A program made the translations under genes and the position numbers. From Eubacterium sp. 14-2 (GTDB taxonomy: Bacteria; Bacillota; Clostridia; Lachnospirales; Lachnospiraceae), in NCBI RefSeq assembly GCF_000403845.2, contig NZ_KE159567.1, forward strand, positions 752,911-816,910: 64,000 bases of DNA, in the 5' to 3' direction. Each line of letters opens with the position of its first letter. Within the stretch, counting starts at the first letter, position 1. Of this stretch, positions 1-9,290 are shown in pieces. Under the pieces are notes generated by a model. The model ran no database searches. It was not told the DNA's origin and saw only the letters and a list, made by a program, of their open reading frames with translations.

Positions 1-1232
1 GAATTCAGGGCAAGGATGTTGGTCTGCTGGGCAATTGCTTCAATGGTTTTGATGATTTTTCCTATTTCGCTGGAGCTTTCACTGATTTCCTCCATGGCTT
101 CTATCATTTCATGCATTTTCTGATTGCTTTCCGAGAGATGTTCGCTGACTTCTTCCACTTTCTGACTGGCCTGTTCTGCCCGTTCGGCTGTCTGCTGTAC
201 CTGATATGCTATGGTTTTTATGGTTCCTTCCAGTTCTTCCACAGCGCCGGACTGTTCCACAGCGCCCTGGCTCAGAGCCTGAGAACCAATGGACATCTGC
301 CTGGAACCGCTGGAAACCTGAGAGGAACTTTGCATAATCTGACTCATGGTGTGATTCAGTTTTTCCAGAATGGTATCCAGAGAGGTCTTTATGGATGTGA
401 AGTCTCCCACATAATCCTGTGTGGTTTCCGCCGCCAGATTTCCATTGGAAACAGCTTCCAGAACAGAAGAGATTTCACCGATATATCTCCGCAGCCGGAG
501 AATGGTATTTTCAAAAATTTCTGCCAGAAGGCCGATTTCATCATTGGAGCGAATATTGACCGTCAGTTTTTCCCCTGTTTCAAGACCCAGGTTTCCTTCC
601 TCCATGGTGACTGCCAGCCGGGTAAGGCTGGAAAGAGGCCGGGAAACGGAACGATGGATAAAAGCAGCCATAATAATACTGCACACAGCTACAAGAATCA
701 CGCCCACTACACAGGTAAGCAGTATGGTCTGATTAATCTGTTTAAACAGTATTTCCATGGAAATTCCTGCGAAAATCAGGCCGGTGATTTCACCGGCGGT
801 ATTTTTGACGGGGACGTAAGAACAGAGATGATCCGTTTCCAGGATTTTTGCCTGCCCTACATAAGATTTGCCCTGCTTCAGCACAATATCTGAAAGTTCC
901 GCCGACAGTTTTGTTCCGGTTGCGCGGGTTCCGTTTTGCTGAATGGTGGTATAGGCACGTTCATCACCTTTGAAAACTGTAAATTCGCAGCCCATTTGCT
1001 TTTTCAGATCATCCAGCAGCTGGTTCATGTCTTCGATTTCATAGTGTTCCATCTGATAGGCCAGCATATTTGTACCATTGACACAGCGGTTTTCCAGCAT
1101 TTCCATAGTCTGTTCGTAGGACATGTAAAGACACAGGCGGACAGTTATGGCGATGCTGACAACCAGCAGAAGTAACGTTAAGCTGCCTACTTTGCGTCCG
1201 AGATGACGCATTTTTTTACCTGTTCGGTTCAT
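1..1232 (-). CDS. Methyl-accepting chemotaxis protein, C-terminus cut by window edge
   Basis: Transmembrane chemoreceptor that would signal through CheA/CheW. About 410 codons are visible from an ATG at 1232 preceded by an AGGAGT-type ribosome site. Order: short basic N-terminus, membrane helix (about 16-35), extracytoplasmic sensor (about 40-160, Cache-like by size), second helix (about 166-190), HAMP, then a methylation/signalling coiled coil. The window ends inside the conserved signalling hairpin, at IEAIAQQTNILALN. Family and orientation are clear; the ligand is not. It is transcribed divergently from the MBL-hemZ operon. Confidence 0.93.
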   Translation of the reverse strand, partial: MNRTGKKMRHLGRKVGSLTLLLLVVSIAITVRLCLYMSYEQTMEMLENRCVNGTNMLAYQMEHYEIEDMNQLLDDLKKQMGCEFTVFKGDERAYTTIQQNGTRATGTKLSAELSDIVLKQGKSYVGQAKILETDHLCSYVPVKNTAGEITGLIFAGISMEILFKQINQTILLTCVVGVILVAVCSIIMAAFIHRSVSRPLSSLTRLAVTMEEGNLGLETGEKLTVNIRSNDEIGLLAEIFENTILRLRRYIGEISSVLEAVSNGNLAAETTQDYVGDFTSIKTSLDTILEKLNHTMSQIMQSSSQVSSGSRQMSIGSQALSQGAVEQSGAVEELEGTIKTIAYQVQQTAERAEQASQKVEEVSEHLSESNQKMHEMIEAMEEISESSSEIGKIIKTIEAIAQQTNILALN

Positions 1233-1302
1233 TTTGCTCACTCCTGTAATTTTATGATGTATTCAGGCAATATGGTACTTATTTTCCATGCCTGTTTATA
1301 TA

Positions 1303-1309
1303 TTATCGG
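1303..1309 (-). promoter_or_regulatory. Possible flagellar sigma factor -10 element for the chemoreceptor
   Basis: The minus strand reads CCGATAA about 70 nt upstream of the chemoreceptor start. This resembles the -10 of flagellar/chemotaxis sigma factors (SigD/FliA type). I do not see a clean TAAA -35 at the right distance, so the call is weak. A perfect 8-bp inverted repeat (AGGCAAAA, 1316-1343) lies just upstream of it. Confidence 0.3.
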
Positions 1310-1372
1310 TTTTTTAGGCAAAATGCAATGTGACTTTTTGCCTGGAATCTCAGGAGAAAATAAAAAAATATC

Positions 1373-1401
1373 TGGTCAATTTTTACAGTAAGAGTTATAA
1401 T
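1373..1401 (+). promoter_or_regulatory. Predicted sigma-A promoter of the MBL-hemZ-hisS-aspS cluster
   Basis: TGGTCA (1373-1378), 17-bp spacer, TATAAT (1396-1401), followed about 40 nt later by the ribosome site GGAGG of the MBL gene. Confidence 0.6.
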
Positions 1402-1448
1402 AAAATAGCTGTTAGTTTGTGCTGAAAACGCACAGAATGGAGGAAATT

Positions 1449-2069
1449 ATGAAAATTGAACAGTATTGTGTAGGACAGGTGGCAACCAACTGTTATTTCA
1501 TTATTAATAATGAAACGAAAGAAATGCTGATTGTGGATCCCGGAGATTCTGCTCAGATGCTGGCGGACCGTATCCGGCGGGAAAATCTGGAGCCGAAAGC
1601 GGTGCTGCTTACCCATGGCCATTTTGACCATGCCATGGCGGCAGAGGAACTGGCAGAAATGTTCGGGATTAAAATATATGCCCATGAGGCGGAAAAAGAC
1701 ACGCTTAAGGATCCCGGAAAAAATGTTTCTCTGATGATTGGCTTAAGAGATGTGTATCATGCCGATGTGTTTGTAAAGGATGAAGAGATACTGGAGCTGG
1801 CAGGAATGGAGCTGAAAGTCCTGCATACGCCGGGCCATACTGCGGGAGGCTGCTGCTATTATCTGGAAAAGGAAAAAGTGCTGTTCAGCGGAGATACTCT
1901 GTTCTGCCAGTCTGTGGGAAGAACAGATTTTCCGGGCGGAAGCATGTCAGGGATTGTGCGCTCCATCAAAGATAAACTTATGGTTCTTCCCGATGAAGTA
2001 AAAGTTTATCCGGGGCATATGGACAGGACCTCCATTGGAGCAGAGCGGGCCCATAACCCTTATTTATAG
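1449..2069 (+). CDS. MBL-fold metallohydrolase (glyoxalase II-like)
   Basis: Predicted cytoplasmic metallo-beta-lactamase-fold hydrolase of 206 residues, the short glyoxalase II-like type. The dinuclear zinc motif HGHFDH is at residues 56-61, with further ligands in HTPGH (about 126-130) and SGD (about 154). The ATG at 1449 is chosen because GGAGG sits 6 nt upstream; the longer in-frame start at 1419 has no ribosome site. The substrate is not evident. It is the first gene of a run with hemZ, hisS and aspS. Confidence 0.88.
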   Translation: MKIEQYCVGQVATNCYFIINNETKEMLIVDPGDSAQMLADRIRRENLEPKAVLLTHGHFDHAMAAEELAEMFGIKIYAHEAEKDTLKDPGKNVSLMIGLRDVYHADVFVKDEEILELAGMELKVLHTPGHTAGGCCYYLEKEKVLFSGDTLFCQSVGRTDFPGGSMSGIVRSIKDKLMVLPDEVKVYPGHMDRTSIGAERAHNPYL

Positions 2070-2081
2070 AAAGAGCATTAT

Positions 2082-3629
2082 ATGATAACCGTATGTTTAA
2101 ATAAAGCAGAGTTTGAATACGATATTCATTCTCTGGTCAAAGCATTTTTTGCAGGAGAAGAGGTAAAGGTATTTGCAGACTCGGAGAAAATCAGCAGGCT
2201 GGAGCAGGAACAGACCCCTCTGTTTCATATGGAGATTGTGTATGAAGAGGGAACAGAGCCAGGTTCTTCTGGGGGAATGGTGAAAATATCCCTGTATCTT
2301 CCTCCGGCAGAGACAGAAATCCCTTCCGGTGAAAAGCCAGGACTGGCTTATGAGGCGGGAGGTTACCGCCCTGGGGCTGCAAAACAGGTGGAAACAGATT
2401 TTTCAGACCGGAAAATGACAAAGGACCGGTTAAAACAGACGCTGTATAAAATGCTGTCAGAATATACCGGACGAACACTGCCCTGGGGCAGCCTTACCGG
2501 TATCCGGCCGGTGAAAATTTCCATGTCCATGCTGGAACAGGGAAAAGAGGAAGAGGAAATCAGGACTTATATGGCAGACACTTATTTTGCGTCAGAGCAG
2601 AAAATAAGCCTGAGTATTGAGATTGCAAAACGGGAGCTGGAGCTTTTGAAACAGATTGATTACAGGGATGGCTACAGCCTTTATGTGGGCATTCCCTTCT
2701 GTCCCAGCATCTGTTCTTACTGTTCCTTTTCCTCATCGCCCATTGGCAGGTGGCAGGAACGGGTGGACGAGTATCTGAGCGCACTGGAGACAGAAATGGA
2801 ATTTACGGCTTCTGTCTTAAGCCGCAGGAAATTAAATACCATTTATATAGGAGGGGGAACACCCACCACCCTGTCTCCCCGGCAGCTGGACAGGCTTCTG
2901 ACAAAAATAAAAATATGTTTTAATTTTTCGGATTTGCTGGAGTACACGGTGGAGGCGGGAAGGCCGGACAGTGTTACGCAGGAAAAGTTAGAAGTGCTGC
3001 GGGAACATGGAATTTCCAGAATTTCCATCAATCCTCAGACCATGAAGCAGGAAACTCTGGATCTCATCGGGCGCCGCCATACCACAGAGCAGACCACAGA
3101 GAGTTTCCGGCTGGCCAGGAAAATGGGATTTGACAACATCAATATGGATTTGATTCTGGGACTGCCCGGGGAAACCATGGAAGATGTGAGAAATACTCTT
3201 GAGCAGATTCAGGAGCTGGCTCCGGACAATCTGACGGTTCATTCCCTTGCCATCAAACGGGCGGCGCGGATGAACATGTTTGCAGAAGATTACAGAGACA
3301 TGGGGATGAACAACAGCTGGGAAATCATTGAGATGACGTCATCTTATGCAGGAAACATGGGGCTGTTTCCCTATTACCTGTACCGGCAGAAAAACATGGC
3401 CGGGAATTTTGAAAACGTGGGATATGCCAGGGAAGGAAAAGCAGGACTTTATAATATTCTGATGATGGAGGAAAAACAGGATATTCTGGCCCTGGGCGCC
3501 GGCAGTATTTCAAAACGCCTTTATGAAGACGGACGGATTGAGCGGTGTGAGAATGTGAAAGATGTGAGCCAGTATATGGAAAGAATCGGCGAAATGACAG
3601 AACGGAAACGTAAGCTGTTAGAGGGATGA
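2082..3629 (+). CDS. hemZ: HemZ-type radical SAM coproporphyrinogen III oxidase-like protein
   Basis: Oxygen-independent coproporphyrinogen dehydrogenase family, 515 residues. The N-terminal 170 residues are the extra domain typical of HemZ. The radical SAM cluster motif CPSICSYC (Cys near 207, 211, 214) and the GGGTPT strand follow. It starts 12 nt after the MBL gene with only a weak purine-rich ribosome site, so translation may be coupled. HemN/HemZ-like proteins are often misannotated; no other haem gene is in the window, so the true role may differ from haem synthesis. Confidence 0.88.
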   Translation: MITVCLNKAEFEYDIHSLVKAFFAGEEVKVFADSEKISRLEQEQTPLFHMEIVYEEGTEPGSSGGMVKISLYLPPAETEIPSGEKPGLAYEAGGYRPGAAKQVETDFSDRKMTKDRLKQTLYKMLSEYTGRTLPWGSLTGIRPVKISMSMLEQGKEEEEIRTYMADTYFASEQKISLSIEIAKRELELLKQIDYRDGYSLYVGIPFCPSICSYCSFSSSPIGRWQERVDEYLSALETEMEFTASVLSRRKLNTIYIGGGTPTTLSPRQLDRLLTKIKICFNFSDLLEYTVEAGRPDSVTQEKLEVLREHGISRISINPQTMKQETLDLIGRRHTTEQTTESFRLARKMGFDNINMDLILGLPGETMEDVRNTLEQIQELAPDNLTVHSLAIKRAARMNMFAEDYRDMGMNNSWEIIEMTSSYAGNMGLFPYYLYRQKNMAGNFENVGYAREGKAGLYNILMMEEKQDILALGAGSISKRLYEDGRIERCENVKDVSQYMERIGEMTERKRKLLEG

Positions 3630-3723
3630 CAGGAATTGATATGGAACACGGGAATGCAGGAAAGGTTACGGGTCCTGCAGAAGGAAAAAAGACAGCGGAA
3701 GAGAATCTGAAGGAGGAAAAGAA

Positions 3724-4983
3724 ATGGCACTGGCGAAAAAGCCTGTAAACGGCATGAAAGATATTTTACCGGAAGAAATGGAAATTCGGGATTATGTGAT
3801 AAATGTAATCAAAGATACCTACCGGAGTTTTGGTTTTACGCCCATCGAGACTCCCTGTATGGAGAATATAGGGAATCTCAGCAGCAAACAGGGAGGCGAG
3901 AACGAAAAGCTGATATTTAAGGTACTGAAACGGGGAGAAAAACTGAACCTGGAAAATGCCCGGACAGAAAATGATGTGGTGGATTTCGGAATGCGTTACG
4001 ATCTGACGGTGCCGCTGGCAAGATTTTATTCCAATAATGTCAACAATCTGCCGGCGCCTTTCAAAGCGCTGCAGATAGGAAATGTGTGGCGGGCAGACCG
4101 CCCCCAGCGGGGCAGATACCGCCAGTTCATGCAGTGTGACATTGATATCCTGGGAGAGGCAGGAAATCTTGCAGAAATTGAACTGATTCTTGCAACCACA
4201 ACCACACTTGGCAGGTTAGGCTTCAAAAATTTCCAGATTCGTATCAATGAAAGGCGAATTTTGAAAGCTATGGCAGCTTACAGCGGATTTCCCGAAGATT
4301 CTTATGACACGGTGTTTATTATTCTGGACAAAATGGACAAGATTGGTCCGGAGGGCGTGGCACAGGAACTGGAAAAAAGCGGATTTGAGAAGGCAGCCAC
4401 AGAAAAATACCTGGAGCTGTTTGCGCATATCCAGGGCAAAGAAGATGTGGCGGAAGGGGTCTCTTACCTGGCAGAACAGCTGGGAGATTTCCTGGAACAG
4501 GAAGTGGCAGACAGCCTGAAAGAAATTGCGGCATGTGTAAACGAAACCAGAGAGGCCGATTTTAAACTGGTTTTCGATCCCACACTGGTGCGGGGCATGT
4601 CTTATTACACAGGAACTATTTTTGAAATCGCCATGCCGGAATTTGGCGGAAGCTGCGGCGGAGGCGGACGCTATGATAAGATGATTGGGAAGTTTACCGG
4701 AAACGACGTGCCTGCCTGCGGATTTTCCATCGGGTTTGAACGGATTATTCTGCTGCTGCTGGAAAGTGGTTTTCAGGTTCCGGGACGGTCAGAAAAAATT
4801 GCATACCTGATTGAAAAGAACTATCCGGGGGAGAAACTGGCCCAGGTGACAGCTCAGGCTCAGAAGGAGCGGAAAGCAGGAAAGCAGGTTCTGGTGGCCC
4901 GTATGAACAAAAACAAAAAATTCCAGAAGGAAAAACTGACAGCGGAGGGCTATACGGAGATAAAGGAATTTTTTAACCGTTAA
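3724..4983 (+). CDS. hisS: Histidyl-tRNA synthetase
   Basis: Class II aminoacyl-tRNA synthetase charging tRNA-His, 419 residues, normal length. Visible are the N-terminal KPVNGMKDILP, a motif 2 region with NVWRADRPQRGRYRQF, the histidine-binding RGMSYYTG stretch and the glycine-rich SCGGGGRYD loop with motif 3 after it. The C-terminal anticodon-binding domain is present. AAGGAGG lies just upstream of the ATG. It sits 94 nt after hemZ and about 80 nt before aspS. Confidence 0.97.
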   Translation: MALAKKPVNGMKDILPEEMEIRDYVINVIKDTYRSFGFTPIETPCMENIGNLSSKQGGENEKLIFKVLKRGEKLNLENARTENDVVDFGMRYDLTVPLARFYSNNVNNLPAPFKALQIGNVWRADRPQRGRYRQFMQCDIDILGEAGNLAEIELILATTTTLGRLGFKNFQIRINERRILKAMAAYSGFPEDSYDTVFIILDKMDKIGPEGVAQELEKSGFEKAATEKYLELFAHIQGKEDVAEGVSYLAEQLGDFLEQEVADSLKEIAACVNETREADFKLVFDPTLVRGMSYYTGTIFEIAMPEFGGSCGGGGRYDKMIGKFTGNDVPACGFSIGFERIILLLLESGFQVPGRSEKIAYLIEKNYPGEKLAQVTAQAQKERKAGKQVLVARMNKNKKFQKEKLTAEGYTEIKEFFNR

Positions 4984-5062
4984 GGATGAAGATAAGAATT
5001 ACCGTTAATATCTTACAGATAAGTTAATAGTAAAAGCAGAATTAATTTCAGGAGGAAGAATT

Positions 5063-6868
5063 ATGGCAGAATCAATGAAAGGATTACACAGAAGCCACAG
5101 ATGTACAGAGGTTTCCGGCAGCAATATCGGCCAGCAGGTAACCGTGATGGGCTGGATACAGAAACGAAGAAACCTGGGAAGCCTGATTTTTGCAGATTTG
5201 CGGGACCGTTCCGGGCTGCTTCAGATTGTATTCGACGAACCCAAAGTGGGCAGCGAAGGATTTGCAAAAGCGGAGTCTCTGCGGAGCGAGTATGTGGTGG
5301 CGGTGACAGGAACTGTGGCTAAGAGGACTGCGGCAGTGAATGAAAATCTGAAGACCGGAGATATTGAGGTGATTGCCGAAGATATCCGTATCCTTTCAGA
5401 GTCTGAGACGCCCCCTTTCCCCATTGAGGAAGATTCCCAGACAAAGGAAGATCTCCGGCTGCGTTACCGCTATCTGGATTTGCGCAGACCGGATATTCAG
5501 CGTAATATGATGATGAAAAGCAAAGTATCCATGCTGCTGCACAACTTTATGGAGCAGGAAGGATTTCTGGAAATAGAAACTCCCATACTGACAAAATCCA
5601 CACCGGAAGGAGCCAGAGATTATCTGGTGCCCAGCCGGGTGCATCCGGGAGCATTTTACGCACTGCCCCAGTCCCCTCAGCTGTTTAAGCAGCTTCTGAT
5701 GTGTTCCGGATATGACCGGTATTTCCAGATTGCAAGATGTTTCCGGGATGAGGATTTGCGTGCGGACCGTCAGCCGGAATTCACCCAGGTGGATATGGAA
5801 ATGTCTTTTGTGGATGTGGATGATGTACTGGAGATAAACGAGCGGCTTCTGCAGTATGTCTTTAAAGAAGCCATGGGCGTGGACGTATCCCTGCCTCTTC
5901 CCAGAATGACCTGGCAGGAAGCCATGGACCGGTATGGAAGCGACAAGCCGGATACCAGGTTCGGCATGGAACTGGTGAATGTTTCAGACGTGGTGGAAGG
6001 CTGCGGATTCGGCGTGTTTACCGGGGCGCTGGAAAACGGCGGTTCTGTCCGGGGACTGAATGTAAAAGGCCAGGGAGCCATGCCCCGGAAAAAAATAGAT
6101 AAGCTGGTGGAATTTGCAAAAGGCTGCGGTGCAAAAGGGCTGGCATATCTTGCAGTGAATGAAGACGGAACGTATAAGTCTTCCTTTGCAAAATTTATGG
6201 AGGAGCATACGTTGAAAGCCCTGGTGGAGAAAATGGAAGGGGAACCGGGAGACCTGCTTTTGTTTGCGGCAGATAAGAATAAAATTGTCTGGAATGTGCT
6301 GGGAGCCATCCGGCTGGAAATGGGAAAGGAACTGGGACTGATCGACAAAAACAAGTATCATTTCCTGTGGGTGACAGAATTCCCCTTACTGGAGTGGTCG
6401 GAGGAGGAAAACAGGTATATGGCGGCCCATCATCCCTTTACCATGCCCATGGAAGAAGACTGGCACCTGATTGACTCCGATCCGGGGGCAGTGCGCGCCA
6501 AAGCATACGATATTGTGCTGAACGGCACAGAGCTGGGCGGCGGATCTGTCCGTATCCATCAGGATGATATTCAGGAGAAAATGCTGGAAGTGCTGGGCTT
6601 TACCAGAGAACGGGCTTATGAGCAGTTTGGATTTCTCTTAAACGCTTTTAAATATGGAGTTCCGCCTCATGCAGGCCTGGCTTACGGACTGGACCGTATG
6701 ATTATGCTGATGGTACACTGCGATTCTCTCCGTGATGTGATTGCCTTCCCCAAAGTAAAAGACGCTTCCTGTCTGATGACCGAGGCGCCGGGTACCGTGG
6801 AGGAAAAGCAGTTAGAAGAACTGTCATTGTCAGTTAAAAGCCCTGATGCAACCGCAACTTTACATTAA
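5063..6868 (+). CDS. aspS: Aspartyl-tRNA synthetase, bacterial type
   Basis: Class II synthetase of 601 residues. An N-terminal OB-fold anticodon-binding domain (VMGWIQKRRNLG) is followed by the catalytic core with FRDEDLRADRQPEFTQVD (motif 2). A bacterial GAD insertion follows at about 290-420, and motif 3 GLAYGLDRMIML is near the end. AGGAGG precedes the ATG. hisS-aspS adjacency is common in Firmicutes. Whether it charges tRNA-Asn as well (non-discriminating) cannot be told by eye. Confidence 0.97.
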   Translation: MAESMKGLHRSHRCTEVSGSNIGQQVTVMGWIQKRRNLGSLIFADLRDRSGLLQIVFDEPKVGSEGFAKAESLRSEYVVAVTGTVAKRTAAVNENLKTGDIEVIAEDIRILSESETPPFPIEEDSQTKEDLRLRYRYLDLRRPDIQRNMMMKSKVSMLLHNFMEQEGFLEIETPILTKSTPEGARDYLVPSRVHPGAFYALPQSPQLFKQLLMCSGYDRYFQIARCFRDEDLRADRQPEFTQVDMEMSFVDVDDVLEINERLLQYVFKEAMGVDVSLPLPRMTWQEAMDRYGSDKPDTRFGMELVNVSDVVEGCGFGVFTGALENGGSVRGLNVKGQGAMPRKKIDKLVEFAKGCGAKGLAYLAVNEDGTYKSSFAKFMEEHTLKALVEKMEGEPGDLLLFAADKNKIVWNVLGAIRLEMGKELGLIDKNKYHFLWVTEFPLLEWSEEENRYMAAHHPFTMPMEEDWHLIDSDPGAVRAKAYDIVLNGTELGGGSVRIHQDDIQEKMLEVLGFTRERAYEQFGFLLNAFKYGVPPHAGLAYGLDRMIMLMVHCDSLRDVIAFPKVKDASCLMTEAPGTVEEKQLEELSLSVKSPDATATLH

Positions 6869-6971
6869 AATTTTTAAATGCAACAGGAAATCGGCAGACT
6901 TTACATGCAGAATACAGTAAGATAAATTCACCGGAAGCGCAGAAGGAACAAAAACAGAAAGGTGAAATGAT

Positions 6972-7856
6972 ATGAACGTATTCGGAGAAAATTTGCAGTT
7001 TTACAGAAAGCAGAAGAATCTGACACAGGAGCAGCTGGCGGAGCAGTTTGAAGTTTCCAGACAGACCGTGTCCAAATGGGAGGCAGGAGCTTCTTTTCCG
7101 GAGATGGAGAAAATTCTCCAGATGTGTGATCTGTTTTCCTGTGACATGGACACACTGCTGCGAAAGGACGCGGCAGTTCTGGAGACATCTGACAGTCAGG
7201 GCTACGAGAATCATATGGAAAAGAGAAGAAGGAAAATTACCTTTGGGGTAACATTCCTGATTCTTGGAACAGCAGTGTATGAAATACTGGAGGGGTTTCA
7301 GAGGCCGGAAGTATTATCCAATCTGATTTTTATGGCCATGGCAGTGGTGGCGGTTCTGGTATTGGTGGTGGCCGGGATGGAGCATGATATCTACCGGAAA
7401 AACCATCCGGTAATTCCGGATTTTTATACTTCGGCGGAAAAGGAAACATTTGAACAGCAGTTTCCCAGATGGATTGCCACAGGAATCGGTATCATACTGA
7501 TTGGAGCGCTGATCGGTATGAACGGAGATGAATTTCCTCTGAGGGCAGGAATGAGAGATGAATTTTACCAGGGAATCTTTCTTCTGCTGGTGGCTCTGGG
7601 AATCGGCGTGCTTGTCTATGCCGGGATGGGAAAAGAAAAATACCAGGTGGACATATATAATAAGGAAAACAGTCCGGAACAGAAAGGGAAAAATACGCGC
7701 GTGGGCGTCTGGTGCGGCTGCATTATGATGACTGCCGCCGGCATCTTTCTGGTGCTGGGATTTGTGTTTGACCTCTGGAAGATTTGCTGGGTTGTCTGGC
7801 CTGTGGGCGGGCTGCTCTGCGGAATCGCGGCGCTTATTTTAAGCGGCCGGAAATGA
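6972..7856 (+). CDS. XRE-family HTH regulator with C-terminal membrane helices
   Basis: 294 residues. The first 65 form an XRE helix-turn-helix (LTQEQLAEQFEVSRQTVSKWEAG). The rest holds about five or six hydrophobic segments (near 80-100, 112-135, 165-185, 195-215 and 240-292). It should be a membrane-bound DNA-binding protein. This architecture is frequent in Lachnospiraceae, and its signals are generally unknown. It starts 103 nt after aspS with AAAGGTGA upstream. No partner gene is apparent. Confidence 0.85.
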   Translation: MNVFGENLQFYRKQKNLTQEQLAEQFEVSRQTVSKWEAGASFPEMEKILQMCDLFSCDMDTLLRKDAAVLETSDSQGYENHMEKRRRKITFGVTFLILGTAVYEILEGFQRPEVLSNLIFMAMAVVAVLVLVVAGMEHDIYRKNHPVIPDFYTSAEKETFEQQFPRWIATGIGIILIGALIGMNGDEFPLRAGMRDEFYQGIFLLLVALGIGVLVYAGMGKEKYQVDIYNKENSPEQKGKNTRVGVWCGCIMMTAAGIFLVLGFVFDLWKICWVVWPVGGLLCGIAALILSGRK

Positions 7857-7951
7857 AGGCGGATAATTTTTTGATTTCCTTTAAAATGCCATATAGACTT
7901 TGCAGAAAAAACATGATAGAATATAGGCTAAATAGTCGAAGATGATAAAGA

Positions 7952-8004
7952 ACCCGAAAACCATTTGTTATTGTCAGCAGGCGGCAATTGCAGGATTTTC
8001 GGGT
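7952..8004 (+). promoter_or_regulatory. Inverted repeat in the leader of the HAD gene
   Basis: ACCCGAAAA (7952-7960) and TTTTCGGGT (7996-8004) are perfect 9-nt complements around a 35-nt loop, about 58 nt before the HAD start. It could be a structured leader or a binding site. There is no T-run, so it is not an obvious terminator. Confidence 0.35.
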
Positions 8005-8061
8005 CTCTGCATGGAAAAATGTATTGGCATACAGCCGGTGCAGAAGGAGGAATCATGAATT

Positions 8062-8706
8062 ATGAAAAGAGGGATTATATTTGATCTGGATGGAACCCTG
8101 TGGGATTCATCGGAAGAAGTGGCAATATCCTGGCAGGCGGCGCTGGATGAACATTTCGATATCGAAAAACCCATTACAGCCGAAATGATTCAGGGCGTCA
8201 TGGGAAAGAGCATGTATGAGATTTCAGATATTCTTTTTTCTGAATTTGCGATGAAAGACCGGAGGGAAATGCTGGCATACTGCTGTAAGAAGGAAAATGA
8301 ACATATCAGAAGCCATGGGGGTATTCTGGTGGAAGGGCTGGAAGAAACGCTGCAGCAGCTGCGGGACTGCGGTTACCATTTGAGTATTGTAAGCAACTGT
8401 CAGGCAGGTTATATTGAAGCATTCCTGGAATATCACAAACTGGAAAAATATTTTGATGATTTTGAATGTTTTGGAAGAACCGGAAGAGAGAAAGGCCGCA
8501 ATATTCGTATGGTGGTAGAGCGGAACAGTCTGGACAGGGCCGTTTATGTGGGAGATGTTCAGGGAGACTACTATGCTGCAGAAGAAGCAGGAATTCCTTT
8601 TATTCATGCAGAAAACGGATATGGAACCATTCAGGCGGAAGTACCGGCTATTACAGATCTGGCCCGGCTTCCTCAGGTGGTAGAAGAAATTTTTAATGAA
8701 CAATAG
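8062..8706 (+). CDS. HAD-superfamily phosphatase
   Basis: Predicted haloacid dehalogenase-type phosphohydrolase, 214 residues. Motif I is FDLDGTLWDS (nucleophile Asp near residue 8). A helical cap follows (about 20-90), then motif II SIVSNC (about 109), and motifs III/IV near YVGDVQGDYYAAEEAG (about 160). AAGGAGG lies 11 nt upstream of the ATG; an out-of-frame ATG at 8054 is ignored. Closest in layout to PGP/Gph-like enzymes, but the substrate is unknown. luxS starts 31 nt downstream. Confidence 0.88.
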   Translation: MKRGIIFDLDGTLWDSSEEVAISWQAALDEHFDIEKPITAEMIQGVMGKSMYEISDILFSEFAMKDRREMLAYCCKKENEHIRSHGGILVEGLEETLQQLRDCGYHLSIVSNCQAGYIEAFLEYHKLEKYFDDFECFGRTGREKGRNIRMVVERNSLDRAVYVGDVQGDYYAAEEAGIPFIHAENGYGTIQAEVPAITDLARLPQVVEEIFNEQ

Positions 8707-8737
8707 AAGAAAACACACAGAGAAGGGAGAACTGACA

Positions 8738-9235
8738 ATGGAAAAAATTGCGAGCTTTACCATAGACCATGTGAAGCTGGAGCCGGGAATTTATGTTTCC
8801 CGGAAAGATCATATCGGAAAAGAAGTGGTGACTACCTTTGATTTGCGTATGACATCCCCCAATGATGAACCTGTAATGAACACAGCGGAAATGCATACCC
8901 TGGAACATCTGGGAGCCACATATCTGCGCAATGATCCGGAATATAAAGATAAAATCGTTTATTTTGGGCCCATGGGCTGCCGTACCGGCTGCTATCTGCT
9001 GATGGCAGGAGATTATGAATCCAGGGATATTGTGAAATTAATCACAGGAATGTATGAATTTATCCGGGATTTCCGTGGAGAGATACCAGGAGCCCGTGCG
9101 TTAGACTGCGGCAATTATCTGGATCACAACCTTGCCATGACCAATTATGTGGCAAACCGTTATCTGGAAAACACACTGTATAAAATAGATGAAGAGCATC
9201 TGATTTATCCGGAAAAAACAGAGGATATGGAATAG
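8738..9235 (+). CDS. luxS: S-ribosylhomocysteine lyase (AI-2 synthase)
   Basis: Converts S-ribosylhomocysteine to homocysteine and DPD, the precursor of AI-2. From the ATG at 8738 it has 165 residues. The metal motif HTLEH is at 53-57, the catalytic Cys in GPMGC (81) and the third metal ligand Cys in ALDCGN (124). The longer in-frame start at 8696 overlaps the HAD gene and lacks a ribosome site, whereas GGGAGA precedes 8738. mtnN follows at once, so both steps from S-adenosylhomocysteine are co-located. Confidence 0.97.
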   Translation: MEKIASFTIDHVKLEPGIYVSRKDHIGKEVVTTFDLRMTSPNDEPVMNTAEMHTLEHLGATYLRNDPEYKDKIVYFGPMGCRTGCYLLMAGDYESRDIVKLITGMYEFIRDFRGEIPGARALDCGNYLDHNLAMTNYVANRYLENTLYKIDEEHLIYPEKTEDME

Positions 9236-9290
9236 AAACGGACCGGAATCGGGCAAAGAGGCCGGTATTATCCGGCAACAGGAGAACAGA

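Noticed and set aside
1-6. GAATTC at the first base, suggesting a cloning junction
   Set aside because: The chemoreceptor frame runs through it normally, so it is a chance restriction site at the window edge.
3627-3747. Forty-codon frame between hemZ and hisS
   Set aside because: It overlaps the hisS start in another frame, has no clear ribosome site and shows no protein-like features.
5770-6354. 194-codon open frame antisense to aspS
   Set aside because: Ser/Pro-rich mirror of a real coding region; aspS is certain and this frame has no start signals.
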